Source: Intestinibacter sp034113885
Lineage (GTDB): Bacteria; Bacillota; Clostridia; Peptostreptococcales; Peptostreptococcaceae
Assembly: GCF_034113885.1 (NCBI RefSeq)
Contig: NZ_JAXEWM010000072.1
Coordinates: 1-11,788 of the forward strand
DNA length: 11,788 nucleotides
Reading direction: 5' to 3'
In this document: one piece after another, positions 1 through 6,151 of the stretch
How positions within the stretch are numbered: the first letter of the stretch is position 1
Layout: every line of letters begins with the position of its first letter
Made by a program: the position numbers and the translations under genes
The notes under the pieces: model-generated
Seen by the model: only the letters and a program-made list of their open reading frames with translations
Database searches by the model: none
What the model was told of the DNA's origin: nothing

Positions 1-111
1 TATACATCAGGTCATGTAATTCAGTTATGGGGAATTTTAATATTATTTATATTGATATTTTCTATTTTATCTATATTCTTTATAAATAGAATAAAATTTG
101 AGAAAAAATAA
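1..111 (+). CDS. C-terminal end of an unidentified membrane protein (partial)
   Basis: Frame 1 is open from the window edge to a TAA at 109-111 and encodes 36 residues. They comprise a short polar start, one strongly hydrophobic stretch (about residues 9-28, rich in Ile, Leu and Phe) and a short basic tail ending in KFEKK. A last transmembrane helix followed by a positively charged cytoplasmic tail is typical of transporters and other polytopic proteins, but nothing in this fragment identifies the family. The hairpin at 131-177 lies just downstream. The gene starts outside the window. The coding call is reasonable but the function is unknown. Confidence 0.5.
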   Translation, partial: YTSGHVIQLWGILILFILIFSILSIFFINRIKFEKK

Positions 112-130
112 GATAGTATTTATTATAAAA

Positions 131-177
131 ATAGAGACCTATGAAGTATATTCAATAATTTTTTCATAGGTCTCTAT
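131..177 (-). terminator. Intergenic hairpin terminator between convergent genes, mainly serving spoVV
   Basis: Arms 131-145 and 163-177 are a perfect 15-bp inverted repeat with a 17-nt loop. Read on the - strand the stem is followed by TTTTATAATA, a reasonable U-tract for spoVV, whose stop codon is only 3 bases away. On the + strand the downstream bases are not T-rich, so termination of the left-hand gene would be weaker. Confidence 0.75.
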
Positions 178-180
178 GAT

Positions 181-1347
181 TTAAGACGATAACTCTCTTA
201 GATAGGTAAATAAATAAATTATAATAATTATTATCAATATAGGAGTGAAGTGATCGATATAAAAATCGTAATAGGTATAATTGGTATTTTTATCTATAAA
301 AATATTAGATACTGAACACGTTTTGTGAAATTGTAAAAATACATAAGTAAAAATACCTGCAAAAAGTCCATGTAAAAACTTTGAAAATATGTACAAGCTC
401 ACCTTCATATCGGTTTTTCCTATGAAGCTAGAGCATTGAGCTAGGATAGATAATCCACTAAATGCTATTAAAAAACTGCAAAGCGGAATTAAAAGTGTAT
501 AGGAGATATTGTTTATTTGGCTTAAATTATTACATCCTATAGTCATCTCAAATAGCCCACTTATAAATGCACCTATTATGTCAGGTGTAATTTTAAACGG
601 TGTTAAAAAAATACATAAAAAGTAAGATATAAAATCGATTATTTTAAAATGATAAAGTATTTCAAAAAAGACAGAAAACATAATTACAAAGCCACCTATT
701 GTAAGAAGTGTATTTACTCCGTTTACGACTGCTTTTCCAAAAGAAACAAAAAAATCCTCTGATTTTGAGCTGCTGTATATTATCTTGTTGATATCGCTTA
801 AAATACTGTTGTTAGAGGGTGATTTTTTTTCTTTGCCGTAATTTCTAAAGAGTATTCCGACTGATAATGCAGCTAAATAGTGGCAAAGAAGCATTAAATA
901 GCCGATTTTTGGATTTTTAAGCATGCCAGTACCTACGCTTCCGATAATAAATAGTGGACCAGAAGTAGAGCAGAAGGATACTAATCGCTGTCCCTCGTAT
1001 TTTGAGATTTTGTTTTCTAATCTGAAGTCACTTGCAAATTTTGAGCCAACAGGATATCCAGATACCATGGATATAGCAAAAATAAGTCCAGATTTACCGC
1101 TTACATTAAAAATTTTTTGAGTTAGAGGATTAATTACTATTCCGAGAATGTCCACAATTTTTAATGAAGTTATCAAATTAGCTCCTATAACAAATGGTAG
1201 AAGAGACGGCATTAGGATATTTATCCAAATAGAGATTCCCTCTTTTGCGGCTTTTATTGCTGTTTTAGGCGCGAGTATTATTCCTAAAATAATAAAGCAT
1301 ACTATTAATTTAGGCGCAAAAAAAATTATTATTTTTTTTAATTTCAT
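181..1347 (-). CDS. spoVV: Sporulation membrane protein SpoVV (YlbJ), putative dipicolinate transporter
   Basis: A 388-residue polytopic membrane protein of the YlbJ/SpoVV family (nucleoside-recognition 'Gate' domain fold; the B. subtilis protein is about the same length). Visible family motifs are the SLLPFVIGANL region (about residues 48-58), SGYPVGSKFASDF (96-108) and STSGPLFIIGSVGTGML (127-143), with many further hydrophobic helices up to an Ile-rich last segment near the C-terminus. In B. subtilis, SpoVV sits in the outer forespore membrane and moves dipicolinic acid out of the mother cell before SpoVA takes it into the spore core. The start is supported by AAGGTG (complement of 1353-1358) five bases before the ATG. 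It is transcribed away from the lactate regulator and is probably functionally unrelated to it. Presence of this gene implies an endospore former. The DPA role is carried over from the family, not shown here. Confidence 0.85.
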   Translation of the reverse strand: MKLKKIIIFFAPKLIVCFIILGIILAPKTAIKAAKEGISIWINILMPSLLPFVIGANLITSLKIVDILGIVINPLTQKIFNVSGKSGLIFAISMVSGYPVGSKFASDFRLENKISKYEGQRLVSFCSTSGPLFIIGSVGTGMLKNPKIGYLMLLCHYLAALSVGILFRNYGKEKKSPSNNSILSDINKIIYSSSKSEDFFVSFGKAVVNGVNTLLTIGGFVIMFSVFFEILYHFKIIDFISYFLCIFLTPFKITPDIIGAFISGLFEMTIGCNNLSQINNISYTLLIPLCSFLIAFSGLSILAQCSSFIGKTDMKVSLYIFSKFLHGLFAGIFTYVFLQFHKTCSVSNIFIDKNTNYTYYDFYIDHFTPILIIIIIIYLFTYLRELSS

Positions 1348-1377
1348 ATTTTCACCTTGCTTTTAATATTATAATTT

Positions 1378-1406
1378 ATTATATTTTTAATAGTAAAAAA
1401 ATATGA
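1378..1406 (-). promoter_or_regulatory. Candidate sigma-E-type promoter for spoVV
   Basis: On the - strand TCATATT (complement of 1400-1406) fits the sigma-E -35 consensus KMATATT. It is followed after exactly 14 bases by AATATAAT (complement of 1378-1385), 6 of 8 matches to CATACAAT. The predicted start is about 24 bases before the spoVV ATG, leaving room for the RBS. B. subtilis ylbJ is a sigma-E gene, which agrees. The region is extremely AT-rich, so a chance match is possible. Confidence 0.4.
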
Positions 1407-1461
1407 TTAAAATAAAATCCTAAATATAAAATAAAATTATATTTATATATAAAAATATTAT

Positions 1462-1490
1462 TTGCTATATTATTTAAAAAAAACTATAAT
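1462..1490 (+). promoter_or_regulatory. Vegetative promoter of the FadR-type regulator gene
   Basis: TTGCTA (1462-1467), a 17-bp spacer and a perfect TATAAT (1485-1490) form a good sigma-A promoter. Transcription would start near 1497, shortly before the RBS AGAGAGGA (1505-1512). No TGGT/ACCA palindrome is seen here, so autoregulation through the operator type found at 2388-2424 is not suggested at this promoter. Confidence 0.6.
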
Positions 1491-1520
1491 AATAATATAA
1501 GAATAGAGAGGATAAGAAAA

Positions 1521-2231
1521 ATGTTTAATAATATTTCAAATAAAAAAGTTTACGAACAAGTAATAGAACAAATTCAAAATAACATAATGGAAGGTCTTTT
1601 TAAAAAAGGAGATAAGCTTCCATCAGAAAGAGAGCTATCAGAAAAGATGGGTGTCAGTAGAACTTCTATAAGAGAAGCTCTTAGAGTGCTTGAAACAATG
1701 GGAGTAATAGAAAGTAGACAAGGTGAAGGAAACTTCATATGCTCTAATATAGAAAAGTCTTTATTGCAACCTCTATCTATGATGTTTAAATTAAACAACG
1801 GTAGCTTCAGCGATATATATGAGCTTAGAAGTATTTTAGAGATAGAATGTGCTAGATTATCAGCTATAAGAGCGACTGATATGGATTGTAGAGAGCTTTT
1901 AAGCGTTGTAGAAGAAATGGAACAAGAAACTTTTGGCGAAAATAGATATGAAATTTTGGTGGAACTAGATAAAAAATTTCACAATACTCTATCTGATATG
2001 ACCAAAAATTACCTTATTGAGAGTTTATTCTCGACTATATCTAATTTATTTGAAAAATTTATAGAAGATGCTAGATACAAAATAATTTTATTCGATTCAG
2101 AACAGGCAAATAAAAGCTTACTGATTCAGCATAAAAAGATTTGTGAATCTATTATCAAAAAAAATCAAGATATGGCGGTAGAAGCCATGAGAGAACACAT
2201 GGAATATGTAATGGAAAATGCTGTGAAGTAG
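1521..2231 (+). CDS. FadR-subfamily GntR transcriptional regulator of lactate utilisation (LldR/LctA-like)
   Basis: A 236-residue DNA-binding regulator. The N-terminal winged helix-turn-helix (about residues 8-75) has the GntR signature KLPSERELSEKMGVSRTSIR (32-51), followed by VIESRQGEGNFI for the wing. The C-terminal all-helical FCD ligand domain (about 95-230) carries the usual metal-ligand set: Asp150 and His154 spaced D-x3-H, then His204 and His226. FadR-type regulators with FCD domains commonly sense small carboxylates, and this one sits directly before a lactate permease and lactate oxidation operon. A lactate-responsive repressor comparable to LldR or A. woodii LctA is therefore the best inference. 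It has its own promoter and an AGAGAGGA RBS eight bases before the ATG. No convincing terminator follows, so some read-through into lctP is possible. The family is certain; ligand and sign of regulation are inferred. Confidence 0.88.
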   Translation: MFNNISNKKVYEQVIEQIQNNIMEGLFKKGDKLPSERELSEKMGVSRTSIREALRVLETMGVIESRQGEGNFICSNIEKSLLQPLSMMFKLNNGSFSDIYELRSILEIECARLSAIRATDMDCRELLSVVEEMEQETFGENRYEILVELDKKFHNTLSDMTKNYLIESLFSTISNLFEKFIEDARYKIILFDSEQANKSLLIQHKKICESIIKKNQDMAVEAMREHMEYVMENAVK

Positions 2232-2280
2232 TTAAAAAAACACAACTTCAGAGAGTTAAAAAATCCTTCTAATTTTCCAA

Positions 2281-2289
2281 TGGTATAAT
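2281..2289 (+). promoter_or_regulatory. Possible extended -10 promoter element upstream of lctP
   Basis: TGGTATAAT is a perfect extended -10 (TGnTATAAT), but no acceptable -35 lies 16-18 bp upstream and the next bases are a long T run. If active it would give lctP a leader of about 150 nt. It also contains the half-site TGGT. This is a weaker candidate than 2349-2377. Confidence 0.25.
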
Positions 2290-2348
2290 TTTTTTTTATT
2301 TTCAAAAAAATTTTTATATTTAAAATGATGTTAATAAATAAACAATTG

Positions 2349-2377
2349 TTGATTTGAAAAAAAATTTATACTATTAT
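2349..2377 (+). promoter_or_regulatory. Candidate main promoter of the lctP-larA-etfBA-ldh operon
   Basis: TTGATT (2349-2354), a 17-bp spacer and TATTAT (2372-2377) give 4/6 and 5/6 matches to sigma-A boxes. A nearly equivalent reading is TTGAAA (2353-2358), 16 bp, TATTAA (2375-2380). Either places the transcription start at about 2383-2388, right at the first operator palindrome, so a bound repressor would block initiation or early elongation. A perfect 10-bp palindrome (AACAATTGTT, 2341-2350) overlaps the -35 side; its meaning is unknown. Confidence 0.5.
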
Positions 2378-2387
2378 TAAAACATAA

Positions 2388-2400
2388 GTGGTAATACCAC
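2388..2400 (+). promoter_or_regulatory. Operator-like palindrome O1 for the FadR-type regulator
   Basis: GTGGTAATACCAC is a 6+1+6 perfect palindrome containing TGGT-N3-ACCA, the core shared by operators of the FadR/PdhR/LldR group. It sits immediately downstream of the predicted lctP transcription start and next to a gene for just such a regulator. The GTG at its first bases opens an in-frame extension of lctP, but this is far better explained as operator than as start codon. Confidence 0.65.
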
Positions 2401-2407
2401 AGACCAC

Positions 2408-2424
2408 TACTGGAACGACCAGTA
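2408..2424 (+). promoter_or_regulatory. Second operator-like palindrome O2 for the FadR-type regulator
   Basis: Arms TACTGG (2408-2413) and CCAGTA (2419-2424) flank five bases, giving TGG-N5-CCA, the same half-site geometry as O1. ACTGGAACGACCAGT closely resembles the ACTGGTCCGACCAGT type of site known for E. coli FadR. The centres of O1 (2394) and O2 (2416) are 22 bp apart, about two helical turns, so two dimers could bind on one face. O2 ends five bases before the lctP RBS. Confidence 0.55.
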
Positions 2425-2444
2425 ATACAGGGAGGATAAATTTA

Positions 2445-3974
2445 ATGAATGATTACATGTTATTTGGAATTGCAATGATTCCAGTTTTATGGCTTATAGT
2501 ATCTTTAGGTTTATTAAAGATGCCGGCGCATAAAACTTGTTCTTTCACAGTAATATTAACCTTGGCTATTGCTATAATCTTTTGGAAGATGAAATTTTTA
2601 GATGGAATTACAGCTACCGTAGAAGGTATGGCAATAGCTCTTTGGCCGATACTCTTAGTAATAGTGGCAGCATTATTTACTTATAATTTAGCTGTTGAGA
2701 CAAAAACAATGGATGTCATAAAGAAAATGTTGTCAAGTATAACAACAGATAAGAGAATCCAAGTTTTAATATTAGCGTGGGGATTTGGCGGTTTCTTGGA
2801 AGCGGTTGCAGGATATGGTACAGCAGTTGCTATACCAGCTAGTATATTGGCTTCATTGGGATTTAATCCATTATTCGCAGCAGTTATATGTTTATTAGCA
2901 AATACAGTTCCGACTGCATTTGGTGCACTTGGAATTCCAGTTACAACACTTGCTACAGTAACAGGACTAGAAGTAGTTCATTTAAGCTATGTTACATCGA
3001 TTCAATTAGCAGGATTTATAGTTTTAATACCTTTTTTATTAGTAATACTTACTGAAAAAAGTATTAAAGCTCTAAAAGGGGTATTTGGTATAACTTTGGT
3101 ATCAGGAATAACGTTTGCTATACCTCAAATATTTATAGCTAAATATTTAGGAGCAGATTTACCAGCGTTAGTAGCAAGTATTTGTTCTATGGCATGTACC
3201 ATAGTAATGGCAAAACTTATGGATAAGAAAAAGGTGGAAACTAAGGAAGAAGATAAGGTTACTTTAAAGGAAGGAATATTAGCATGGTTACCATATATAC
3301 TTCTTTGTGCATTGATACTTATAGCAAGTCCTTTAGTACCAAGTATAAATCAATTATTAGCAAAAGCAAGCAGTAATATACATATATACACAGGAGATCC
3401 AAGCTCAACAACAGGCTTTACATGGATAAATACTCCAGGTATGATGATAATAATAGCTACATTTATAGCTGGATTAATTCAAAAGTTAAAAGTAGGATAT
3501 ATGTTAGATGTATTTAAAAGAACAGTTATACAGCTTAAAACTTCATTTATAACTATAATGTCTATAGTTGCAATATCAAAGATAATGTCACATAGCGGTA
3601 TGACAGGTTCAATCTCTTTTGGATTATGTGCTGTAACAGGAAGCTTTTACCCATTGATATCTCCACTTTTAGGAGCAATAGGAACATTTGTTACAGGTAG
3701 TGATACTTCAGCCAATATATTATTTGGAGCATTACAAACAGAAGCAGCTAAATCTTTATCAATAGATCCTTATTGGATAGCAGCTGCAAATACTGCTGGT
3801 GCGACAGCGGGGAAAATGATTTCTCCACAAAGTATAGCTATAGCAACATCCGCTACAGGACTTATAGGCAGCGAAGGTAAGATATTATCTACAACAGTTA
3901 AATATTGTCTAGGATATGTAGTTATATTAGGACTTATAGTATATTTTGGAGGAGGACTACTTGCTTTGATGTAA
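2445..3974 (+). CDS. lctP: L-lactate permease (LctP family)
   Basis: A 509-residue polytopic inner-membrane transporter of the LctP/LldP family (TC 2.A.14), expected to import lactate with H+ or Na+. Family motifs are clear: GFGGFLEAVAGYGTAVAIPA starting at residue 113, ANTVPTAFGALGIPV shortly after it, GTFVTGSDTSAN (near 413-424) and WIAAANTAGATAGKMISPQS towards the C-terminus. About a dozen hydrophobic helices are visible, with one Lys/Glu-rich cytoplasmic loop (KKKVETKEEDK) in the middle. I place the start at ATG 2445 because GGGAGGA (2430-2436) lies at ideal distance and the protein then begins MNDYMLFG with the usual family length. An in-frame GTG at 2388 lies in the operator and has no RBS. 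It is the first gene of the operon controlled from 2349-2424. Confidence 0.93.
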   Translation: MNDYMLFGIAMIPVLWLIVSLGLLKMPAHKTCSFTVILTLAIAIIFWKMKFLDGITATVEGMAIALWPILLVIVAALFTYNLAVETKTMDVIKKMLSSITTDKRIQVLILAWGFGGFLEAVAGYGTAVAIPASILASLGFNPLFAAVICLLANTVPTAFGALGIPVTTLATVTGLEVVHLSYVTSIQLAGFIVLIPFLLVILTEKSIKALKGVFGITLVSGITFAIPQIFIAKYLGADLPALVASICSMACTIVMAKLMDKKKVETKEEDKVTLKEGILAWLPYILLCALILIASPLVPSINQLLAKASSNIHIYTGDPSSTTGFTWINTPGMMIIIATFIAGLIQKLKVGYMLDVFKRTVIQLKTSFITIMSIVAISKIMSHSGMTGSISFGLCAVTGSFYPLISPLLGAIGTFVTGSDTSANILFGALQTEAAKSLSIDPYWIAAANTAGATAGKMISPQSIAIATSATGLIGSEGKILSTTVKYCLGYVVILGLIVYFGGGLLALM

Positions 3975-4054
3975 TTAGTTTAAAAGATAATATAGAGTAT
4001 AAAAAAATTATAAATTTTAAGGGAATAATTATAAAAAATATGGAGGAAAAGAAT

Positions 4055-5329
4055 ATGGCGACAATACATGTACCTTATTCAAAAACAGGTATGGATTTAA
4101 ATATAGAAGATAAAAATCTTCTAAAGGTGCTTACATCAAAGGCGCATGATTTTAAACCAGACAAAAATGAATCACAATTAGTTGAGGATTCTATGGACAA
4201 TCCAATAGGATCTAAAAAATTAGAAGAATTAGCAGTTGGCAAGAAAAACATAGTAATAATAACTAGTGACCATACTAGACCAGTGCCAAGTAAAATTACA
4301 ATGCCGATAATTCTTAGAAGAATAAGAAGTGTAAATAAGGATGCAAAAATAAAAATATTAATAGCTAATGGTTTCCACAGACCTACAACAAAAGAAGAAT
4401 TAATATTTAAAATGGGTGAAGAAATAGTTGAAAATGAAGAAATAGTGATGCATATATCAACTGATGATTCACAAATGGTAAAAGCAGGTGTCCTACCTTC
4501 TGGAGGAGATTTCTATTTAAATAAAGTAGCTTTCGAAGCTGATTTATTAATAGCTGAAGGATTTATAGAACCTCATTTCTTCGCAGGATTTTCTGGAGGT
4601 AGAAAGAGTATATTGCCAGGGATAGCATCAGCAAAAACTATAATGTACAACCATTGTAGTGAATTTATAGATAGTGATAACGCTAGAACAGGAATACTTG
4701 CAGATAATCCTATACATAAAGACATGGTTTATGCAGCCAAAACAGCTAAGCTTGCTTTTATAGTAAACGTTGTCATAGATCAAGATAAAAAAGTAATAGC
4801 ATCTTTTGCAGGTGATGTAGAAGAAGCACATAAAGTTGGATGCGATTTTGTAACTGAATTATCAAAAATAGATAAGGTACCTGCTGATATAGCAGTAAGT
4901 ACAAATGGAGGATATCCTTTAGACCAAAATATATACCAAGCAGTTAAAGGAATGACAGCTGCAGAAGCTACATGTAAAGAAGGTGGCGTAATCATAATGA
5001 TTGCCGCTTGTAACGATGGACATGGTGGACAATCTTTTTATGATAATATAGCGGGTGCGTCTTCACCTAGTGAAATACTAGAAAGAGTAAGAAGCGTAGC
5101 AAAAGGCGATACAGTTCCTGATCAATGGGAATTTCAAATATTAGCAAGAATATTAGAAAAATATACAGTAATAATGGTTACAGATGAGTGTGATCCACAA
5201 ATGATAAAAAATATGCATATGAAACACGCTTATAATTTCGATGAAGCATTAAAACTTGCCTATGAAATAAAAGGTGATGATGCTAAGGTAGTAGTAATAC
5301 CAGACGGAGTTTCTGTAATAGTTAAATAA
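4055..5329 (+). CDS. larA: Nickel-dependent lactate racemase LarA
   Basis: This 424-residue enzyme interconverts L- and D-lactate using the nickel-pincer nucleotide cofactor. With the ATG at 4055 its length equals that of Lactobacillus plantarum LarA. The residues I recall as functional in that enzyme fall at the same numbers: Asp72 and Arg75 in TSDHTRPVPSK, His108 in NGFHRP, His174 in EPHFFAGFSGG, Lys184 in GGRKS (covalent cofactor attachment), His200 in YNHCSEF (nickel ligand), Gln295 and Lys298 in IYQAVKG, and Trp358. The RBS GGAGG (4042-4046) is eight bases before this ATG; a longer in-frame reading from 3905 overlaps lctP and lacks support. No larB, larC or larE maturation genes are in the window, so the cofactor must be made from genes elsewhere. 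Its role here is to supply the D-isomer to the dehydrogenase whichever lactate isomer is imported. Confidence 0.92.
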   Translation: MATIHVPYSKTGMDLNIEDKNLLKVLTSKAHDFKPDKNESQLVEDSMDNPIGSKKLEELAVGKKNIVIITSDHTRPVPSKITMPIILRRIRSVNKDAKIKILIANGFHRPTTKEELIFKMGEEIVENEEIVMHISTDDSQMVKAGVLPSGGDFYLNKVAFEADLLIAEGFIEPHFFAGFSGGRKSILPGIASAKTIMYNHCSEFIDSDNARTGILADNPIHKDMVYAAKTAKLAFIVNVVIDQDKKVIASFAGDVEEAHKVGCDFVTELSKIDKVPADIAVSTNGGYPLDQNIYQAVKGMTAAEATCKEGGVIIMIAACNDGHGGQSFYDNIAGASSPSEILERVRSVAKGDTVPDQWEFQILARILEKYTVIMVTDECDPQMIKNMHMKHAYNFDEALKLAYEIKGDDAKVVVIPDGVSVIVK

Positions 5330-5343
5330 TGGAGGGGTACAAT

Positions 5344-6132
5344 ATGGAAATAGTAATATGTGTTAAACAAGTTCCTGGAACATCAGAAGTAGAAGTAGAT
5401 CCAGTTACAGGAGTATTAAAAAGAGATGGTGTAGATTCAAAAATGAATCCTTATGATTTATTTGCACTTGAAACTGCTTTAAAAATAAAAAAAGAAAATG
5501 GTGCAATACTTAAAACAATAACTATGGGGCCACCACAAGCTAAAAAGGTTATAAGTGAAAGCTTTTCAATGGGTGTAGATGAAGGTGCTATAGTAAGTGA
5601 TAGAAAATTCGGTGGTGCAGATGTACTTGCAACTGCTTATACTCTAGCACAAGGTATAAAGAAAATAGGAAACCCAGATTTAATAATATGTGGTAAACAA
5701 ACAACAGATGGTGATACAGCACAAGTTGGACCAGAAATAGCAGAATTTTTAAATATACCACACGTTACAAACGTAACTAAAATAATAGAAGTAGGAGAAG
5801 AATCTATAGTAGTTGAAACAGATCTTCCAACAACTTTAGAAGTATGTGAAATAAGTTATCCTTGTTTAATAACTGTTGAAAAAGATATATTCCAACCAAG
5901 ACTTCCATCTTTTAAATTAAAAATGGAAACTAAAGACAAAGAAATACCAATGATAACATTAAAAGACATGGATGACACTGATGAAAAACATTACGGACTT
6001 AATGGTTCAGCAACACAAGTAATAAGAATTTTCCCACCAGAACCAAATACTGATAAAGATATAGTTCATGGAAATTCTGATGAACTTACTGAAACATTAT
6101 TTAATAAGATAGTAGATTTAAAAATACTTTAA
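5344..6132 (+). CDS. etfB: Electron transfer flavoprotein beta subunit (LctB-like)
   Basis: A 262-residue EtfB. The N-terminus MEIVICVKQVPGT and the stretch MNPYDLFALETAL (34-46) are standard EtfB. GKQTTDGDTAQVGPEIAEFL (117-136) contains DGDTAQVGP, which is typical of the bifurcating EtfB group that holds the bifurcating FAD. With EtfA and the FAD-LDH it should form the soluble LDH/Etf complex in which NAD+ is reduced while lactate and reduced ferredoxin are oxidised. The start at 5344 follows GGAGGGG (5331-5337); the in-frame ATG at 5329 overlaps the larA stop and has the RBS inside it, so I reject it. The gap to larA is 14 bases, indicating tight co-expression. Confidence 0.92.
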   Translation: MEIVICVKQVPGTSEVEVDPVTGVLKRDGVDSKMNPYDLFALETALKIKKENGAILKTITMGPPQAKKVISESFSMGVDEGAIVSDRKFGGADVLATAYTLAQGIKKIGNPDLIICGKQTTDGDTAQVGPEIAEFLNIPHVTNVTKIIEVGEESIVVETDLPTTLEVCEISYPCLITVEKDIFQPRLPSFKLKMETKDKEIPMITLKDMDDTDEKHYGLNGSATQVIRIFPPEPNTDKDIVHGNSDELTETLFNKIVDLKIL

Positions 6133-6151
6133 GTTTTAGGGGGAGAACAAA

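Noticed and set aside
923..1366. Open frames on the + strand inside spoVV, and antisense frames within larA, etfA and the regulator gene
   Set aside because: They lie wholly inside well-supported genes of known families, lack RBS sites and show no recognisable domains; they are mirror-frame by-products.
2271..2285. CodY-box-like AATTTTCC
   Set aside because: Only the left half of AATTTTCWGAAAATT matches, leaving about 6 of 15 mismatches in AT-rich DNA.
2232..2295. Terminator after the regulator gene from the A-run at 2258-2264 and T-run at 2288-2297
   Set aside because: The potential stem is almost only A-T pairs with a bulge; not convincing enough to annotate.
2388..2436. T-box-like GTGGTAATACC sequence before lctP
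   Set aside because: The conserved T-box core and a stem I region are absent, no terminator follows before lctP, and lctP is not an amino acid gene. A FadR-type operator explains the sequence better.
2388..2444. N-terminal extension of lctP by 19 residues from a GTG at 2388
   Set aside because: The GTG is part of a perfect operator palindrome, has no RBS, and the extension is low-complexity Thr-rich. ATG 2445 has an ideal GGGAGGA site.
3905..4054. N-terminal extension of larA by 50 residues overlapping lctP
   Set aside because: ATG 4055 has a GGAGG site and gives the exact family length and residue numbering; the upstream part has no similarity to LarA.
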